Assembly (NCBI GenBank): GCA_013397935.1
Contig: VZRN01000753.1
Span: 1,999,259 to 2,063,258 of the forward strand
Length of the DNA stretch: 64,000 nucleotides
Source of the DNA: Dasyornis broadbenti
Lineage: Eukaryota > Chordata > Aves > Passeriformes > Dasyornithidae
Direction: 5' to 3'
The notes beneath the pieces were generated by a model. It saw only the letters and a program-made list of their open reading frames with translations. It ran no database searches and was not told where the DNA came from. Position 1 is the stretch's first letter, and each line of letters opens with the position of its first letter. Position numbers and translations under genes: made by a program. Shown here in pieces: positions 58,981-64,000 of the stretch.

Positions 58981-61359
58981 AGAATGAAAAATAATTTAGG
59001 CTGAGAAGATGCAGCCTTGGAAGCTTCCACAGATATAATGTTTTAAGTACATCTTTCCCAGTTCTTCAATGCTGAAACCATAGATTTTTAAAGAAAGTTG
59101 ATTAATATTTGGTGGAAGAGATTATGCAACAAAACAGGAAAGCTGCTTAAGATAGGAAATTGCTTATGATATAGATCTCTGGATCCTGTACATTGGTGTA
59201 TACCTGGAAACAGGTACGTACAGGGGAGTGAAGTGTTCCTGAATTATATTTTGTGCTGTGTTCAAGCTGGATGATCCAGTGATTCAGGGCTCTTGCAGTT
59301 TGCCTTGCAGAGGTAGGAAGGATTTTTCTCAATTTCATGCAATTTACTTTCTGCTGGGCTTTTGGGAGGTGAGGTGATTCTTTCAGGCCTCTGCAGACGC
59401 TGTGGAGAATGACAGGGTGTTGTCTGATTGTATTTGGGCCCTTCACAGAATTAAATTCTCGTAAGCACTCCGTGTCCTTTACTTATAACCTCAGGGTTAA
59501 ACCAGGATTTTGGGCCAGGAGAGAGTTTTGGATTAGATTGGTAAGGATTGTTTTTATTCCCTCCCTTTTGTTCTTATTCCTTCCCTTTATTGAAGAAATT
59601 CCTTGCAGCTGTGGACACACTGGCAATGCTTTCCTCTCCCGTCTCCCTGTGGCTCATTGGAATTGCAGGGTTTGGTCTTTCAGTGTAGATCTGATGATTG
59701 TCTCAGGAATCTGGAAAAGTTTTGGTGGGCTGAAGGTTGGTGGGACTGGCTGGAACAGGTGCTCTGGGGACCGTTATACTCTGAGCATTGGTTATATGGT
59801 TGTCAGTGATTGAGTGCAGATTAGATGTAGGAGGAATTTAGGACTACTTGAGACTAGGAATTTTTGAAAGAGGCTGGAAAAATTCCACCCATCAGGTGTC
59901 ACTAATTCCTTTTGGCTGAATGCTTTTTCAAGATACCAGTCTTTGCACTTATAAACAAACAAGAAATTTTTGTCTTGGAGTTGTTACCCAGTCACGATTA
60001 TTTTGCAAGGCTGCTACAAAGATAAACTCTGATTACTGGAACATGCTTTTGTCCCACTCCAGCAAGGACTATTCATTGGTTTGCCCTTGTCTGTCACTGG
60101 GATTTACCTTTTTGTAGTTGCTCTCAGGATTTGTAGAATCCATTGGTACACAAGCCCGTGGGGCAAAACACATAAGAAAGTATTGCTGATTTGGTCCAAT
60201 TTAGATGCTTAGATCCCAGGCTGACTGGACTGAGATGTAATTTTTTTTTTTATGCTAAAAGCCTAATATTTTTTTATTGAAAAGCTATGTGTTAATAAAA
60301 ATACACAGGCACTTTGCAGCAGTTTCAGGACTTGCTCTTGTATCTGGACTTTTTATGATTACTGAGGGATTTACTCAATGGAAATAAGCTCTAGCCCTCA
60401 TTCCTGAAGTAAATTCTACTATTTTTATATAATTCCTATTTCTCTGGTTTGAGTTTTTGTCTTGCAGTTTTGCATGTTGTACATCAACAATGTAAGACTG
60501 GACACGGGGAAAGTACTTGAGGATCTGGATGTTTTAAACTGATAGTTTAACAGGATTCTCTAGGGAAAATGAAGGAATTTTGCCTGAATTCTGTGTGAGG
60601 TTTGATTTCATGGCTTTATCTGTGTTTCTTCTGTTTATGGGTAGGCTGCCAAATGGTCTTTAAATAGCAGGACTCTCCATCCACATGTGTCTTTGATAAA
60701 GTCCTTTAAGTTTCAGGTGTGTTAAGTTTTCTTATCTGAAGAATGAGGGTGATGAGCAGTTAAGATTCTCAAGCTTTTGAAACCTTCCCGTGGAAGGTAC
60801 AATGGCATCTGTTCAATCATCATTGCTGATACATTTTGAAAAGATGTATGAAACTTGGGCTGAGGACATGGCTTGAGGAGAAACACAGAAGAGGTAGTTT
60901 TATTCACAAAAGAGATGAAGTGGCATCTTCCAAGAGAAATCTCTTGATGCTTCTAGTTACGTCTTTCTTTTGCTCAAGAACATTTTGTGAATGGAACAGT
61001 AATGAAAAAAGCAAATGTTTCTTGTCTTTAATATAATTAACCTCTAAGGCCTCACTGTTGCAGAATACAATTGAAAAATTCTTTTAATGAAGGGGGAAAA
61101 AGATTTATGTAGAAGACTCTGCATTTTTATAATTTGCAATAGAAGTGACAAATGTAATTTAGTTCAGTGCTTTAGGCTAAGTAGCACCTGCAGTTGAGAA
61201 GGACTCATATTGCCTGTGCAGGGTATATTTGGCCCGATAAAGTGCATAAAAGACAGGAAGGTTTTGATAAATTGGGGAACTGGAAGCTGGATGCGGCAGG
61301 GGTGGAGAGACTTAGGAGGGCTGGGACCCTCTCCTTCCTCACCATCACCGCTCCGCTCC
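58981..61359. other. Intergenic DNA upstream of the KLHL3 promoter
   Basis: AT-rich DNA with no recognised gene or mobile element. T-rich runs occur at about 60,241-60,251. Proximal regulatory elements of KLHL3 may lie at its right end. Confidence 0.5.
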
Positions 61360-61683
61360 TGCGCTGCCGGTGCTCGGGCTTGGCCTCGGGGCTGGGGATG
61401 TTCAGCCACTAAAACTTTTGTCCAGTCCGTAGTTTGCAGGGATTGAAGCGGTTTTGGGCCACTCGGCTCCTCCGCCAGCTCTCCGGAGGACAACTCCCGG
61501 GCAGCGGCAGTGCCGTACGGCGGGCGGAGGGATGGTTGCCCGGGGCCGGGGGCTGCCCGGCGGGGGCCGGCGCTGTCCGTGCCGCTGCCAGCGGGTCCCG
61601 CCGTCCGTCGGGCCGGCTCGGGGCTGCCCCTGACCTATTTCGCTGCCGCGGCGGGGCCGTGCCGGCGGAGCCGGGGCGCGGAG

Positions 61684-61770
61684 NNNNNNNNNNNNNNNNN
61701 NNNNNNNNNNNNNNNNNNNNNNNNNNNNNNNNNNNNNNNNNNNNNNNNNNNNNNNNNNNNNNNNNNNNNN
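61684..61770. other. Assembly gap (87 N)
   Basis: Unresolved bases in the second CpG island. The transcription start of the downstream gene may lie inside it. Frames drawn across it are unreliable. Confidence 0.99.
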
Positions 61771-61798
61771 CCGGGCGCGGGGGCGGCCGCTCGCAGCC

Positions 61799-61819
61799 AT
61801 GCCGGGCCCGGGGCGCTGA
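61799..61819 (+). promoter_or_regulatory. uORF before the putative KLHL3 start
   Basis: ATG CCG GGC CCG GGG CGC TGA: six codons plus the stop, ending 25 bases before the main ATG. Context is moderate (G at -3, C at +4). If transcribed it may permit reinitiation at the stronger downstream start. Confidence 0.45.
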
Positions 61820-61844
61820 GCCGGCCCCGCCGCCGCTCCGCACC

Positions 61845-61858
61845 ATGGAGGAGGAGAG
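61845..61858 (+). CDS. KLHL3: First coding exon, probably kelch-like protein 3
   Basis: ATG GAG GAG GAG AG followed by the donor GTGGGT at 61,859. The ATG has a strong Kozak context (CACCATGG). The exon encodes Met-Glu-Glu-Glu and two bases of a fifth codon, which would be Ser or Arg depending on the next exon. KLHL3 in mammals begins with a similarly short acidic N-terminus ahead of its BTB domain, and synteny with HNRNPA0 predicts it here on this strand. KLHL3 is a BTB-kelch adaptor that brings WNK kinases to CUL3 ubiquitin ligase and so controls ion transport in kidney. All of its BTB, BACK and kelch exons would lie beyond the window. With only 14 coding bases, the identification is by context, not by protein similarity. 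Confidence 0.5.
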
Positions 61859-64000
61859 GTGGGTACCGCCGGCAGCCTTTGTGTCCGCCCGGAGCGCCGC
61901 GGGATGGGGACGCCCTTCCCCGGCGTGCGAGCGATGCGGGGCTGTGCGCAGGAATGCGGGGAGCAGCCGCGGGGATCCCCGCTCGCCGCCCGCAGGAATG
62001 CCTCCTGCGATGGGCGCCTGCCGTGCTGCTCACGGATGTTGCAATGTCATGGTGACAGGCGGCTTCGCCCCGCGTGCCCGCACCGAGGCAGCGGAGGGGT
62101 TTCCGTAGGAGGTGTTTCGGATGTAATTAAGGAGGTGAGGGAGGCAAGTCCGGGGGTGTTCGCTAAAATGGAGGTGCGGGGCAGGGGGGAAGGATGCCAG
62201 GCAGGGGGGTGGGATAGAGGACAGAGGGCTGGGATGCAGGACAGGGGAGTGGGTAACTGCCCCGCAGGCTCGCCCCGCCGGCGATGTGCCGGGCTTGTGT
62301 GTGCCCTGCCTGCGCCTGGAACCTCGGGCAGCCGACGTCGGTGTTCCGCTGAAGACAGACCCGCTGATATTTGCTGCTTTTTTGAGTCACGAGTGAAAAT
62401 CTGTAACGTCCGTGGATCCTTTGGGGTCGGTTTTCCTGCCGGCGTGTGTGGAAGCCGGGCACTGTGCGGTGTTAGGGCAGCGCAGGGGATCCCGGGTCTT
62501 CGTCACACGGTAGCTGGCCCGTATAGACTTTATTTCCTGCCAGGCAGCTATTTTGCTCCAAAATCTGCGTGAAGTGTTCACCGAGTCGACCTAATGTCCA
62601 CTGAACCTATAAAAGATATTGCTGCGCAGGGACCTCGTGGATGCCAGAGAGATGTTCAGTGTTTTGGCTCTGCCCTCATTACTCCCCTCTGTCAGGTGCC
62701 TTTCACACACCAGAAGTCACTTGTGCTGCTTCAAACTAAACATTTAGCTGGTTTGGGTTTTTGCAATATTTTTTTAAAAACAGGATATGCTGAGTGCTTC
62801 CTTTTGTGCTAGTGACCTTGCAGGGGGTGGGGGAACAGATAGGGGGCTTGACCTGCTGGTAGGACTAAACCTCAGGACTTGACAAAAGTTTTGTTTAAAT
62901 ATGATACATTAGAAAATTAAGCTAGAGTCAACCCCCAAATTCTGGAAATTTTCCTTCTCTTGAGGGAAAACATTCGCAGCAGCCTGTGGGAGTTGTTTTC
63001 CAAGCTCCAAAGGGCAGCTTTCTACCCTTCTGTGACTCAAGGGTTTCAATTGTTTCTGTGTTTAATGTGCAAAACCATTCATCCTGCCACATTTCTCAAT
63101 GTGGGGCTTCTGCTTCCCGTAATGGTGTGAACAGTCACCTCTGAATATTAATCCAAATATTAATTAATTTCAAGTGCCTTGAAATCTTAGTTTGTCATGC
63201 TAGATGCTAGCTCGTGGAATGGGATTTCCTTTTTTTGGTTTTTTCTTTATTTGTGTAAATGAGCCTGTGTTCGAGGAAGTGGAACAGAGCTGTTTTGATA
63301 CCCCAGGCTGGGATCATCCTTGGCACAGTCGCTTATTGCTTTTTTTTTTTTTTTTTGTATCAGTAATGGTCTCATTTTGACTGGAGGCCTTTTTCTGGGG
63401 ATACAGTGGTGAAAAAGCCATTGGGAAAATACCTGGACTGTTTTACCTTATCCTGTTGTTTCCAGACCATCTGTTTTTAGGGCATGAAGGACTATCCCCA
63501 TCAGCATGTTCTCTGCCTCTGGAAGTGAGGAATGATTACCCAAATTGCTGCTTGCATTTCTAGTTTTCGGGAAGAGGAAAGCGGTTCTGAACTGGTTGCA
63601 GGCAGTAATGATGTGGGGTTTGACTCTTGGCAAGGAAAGCTGGAAATATTCACCTGCTTTCTAGTTCAAAAGGGCACGGTGTGTGGGGCTGTGCTGGGGC
63701 TGCTTTGCCTAAGCAGAGCAAGTCCTGGGAGGAGGTGTTAAAAAATGACCTTTGTGGGCTCGCACCATGGGCTCGCTGTGTGCTTGTTGCTGTGCTGTTG
63801 CGCCGCATTTCAACTCAGATCTGTGTCAGGCAGATTGGTCCTCAAATTTTACACTTGGTGACTTTCATTATGGCAGAATTCCCCCTGGTTTTTAGTACTA
63901 CTGCATTTTCCATTTTCATAGTCAGCGAGGATCAGTGTTACTGGTGCTCCCATCACCTCTGACTCTGGTCCCAAGCCTGCCCAGACTCGAATATCCTGTT
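61859..64000 (+). other. KLHL3: Probable first intron of KLHL3 (continues past the window)
   Basis: Starts with the donor GTGGGT and shows no further convincing exon. The first 650 bases are CpG-rich and then the sequence becomes ordinary AT-rich DNA, with a T17 run at 63,340-63,356. KLHL3 has very long introns in mammals, so a lack of exons over 2 kb is expected. Confidence 0.45.

Larger units (their letters stand above)
61360..62520 (+). promoter_or_regulatory. KLHL3: CpG-island promoter, probably of KLHL3
   Basis: A sharp rise in GC and CpG density begins near 61.36 kb and fades by about 62.5 kb, spanning a putative 5' UTR, a short coding exon and the start of an intron. There is no TATA box at the expected place. 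An 87-base assembly gap sits at the most GC-rich point, just before the start codon. Identity comes from gene order: in human, KLHL3 follows HNRNPA0 on the same strand with its 5' end nearest to the HNRNPA0 3' end. Confidence 0.65.

Noticed and set aside
61434..62108. Long plus-strand frame across the second CpG island
   Set aside because: It crosses 87 unknown bases, is Arg/Gly/Pro/Ala-rich as expected from GC bias, and runs through a strong splice donor.

Overview
The window looks like nuclear DNA of a bird. Evidence: (i) five fragments of CR1, the characteristic avian LINE, several with the recognisable 3' end (GGTTGGAAGGGACC / CCATTCTATGATT-like); (ii) a conserved vertebrate gene order, NPY6R - HNRNPA0 - KLHL3 promoter, which matches human 5q31.2 in order and relative strand; (iii) GC-rich CpG-island promoters with assembly gaps (runs of N) inside them. 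The order of bird cannot be fixed from this sequence alone. No bacterial-type operon, CRISPR array, tRNA or rRNA gene is visible.

Layout: 1-33.6 kb is a large noncoding stretch with old CR1 scraps, simple repeats and some AT-rich, high-complexity segments that could be conserved regulatory elements. No convincing exon was found there, apart from one exon-like segment at 26.8-27.0 kb reported as a lead. At 33,650-34,774 on the minus strand lies an intact single-exon G-protein-coupled receptor, neuropeptide Y receptor Y6 (NPY6R), with a splice acceptor just upstream, implying a separate 5' noncoding exon. 34.8-46.3 kb is upstream or intronic noncoding DNA with a 667-bp CR1 element. From 46.9 to 49.0 kb is a CpG island holding the promoter (five same-direction CCAAT boxes, a YY1-type motif) and the intronless HNRNPA0 coding region (plus strand, 48,055-48,987). 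An AT-rich stretch to about 54 kb with several poly(A) signals probably contains its long 3' UTR. From 54 to 61.3 kb nothing codes. At 61.36-62.52 kb a second CpG island carries a short first coding exon (ATG at 61,845, donor at 61,858/61,859), best explained by synteny as the start of KLHL3, whose first intron fills the rest of the window.

The three genes do not form a functional pathway: NPY6R is a peptide receptor at the plasma membrane, HNRNPA0 an RNA-binding protein of nucleus and cytoplasm, and KLHL3 a substrate adaptor of a CUL3 ubiquitin ligase. They are linked by ancient synteny. I did not find an undescribed biological system. The leads most worth checking are the preserved Y6 receptor with its overlapping uORF, the CCAAT array and possible mini-intron at HNRNPA0, G-rich and hairpin elements in the HNRNPA0 3' UTR, the exon-like segment near 26.9 kb, and the absence of a visible MYOT gene in the 33 kb beyond NPY6R.
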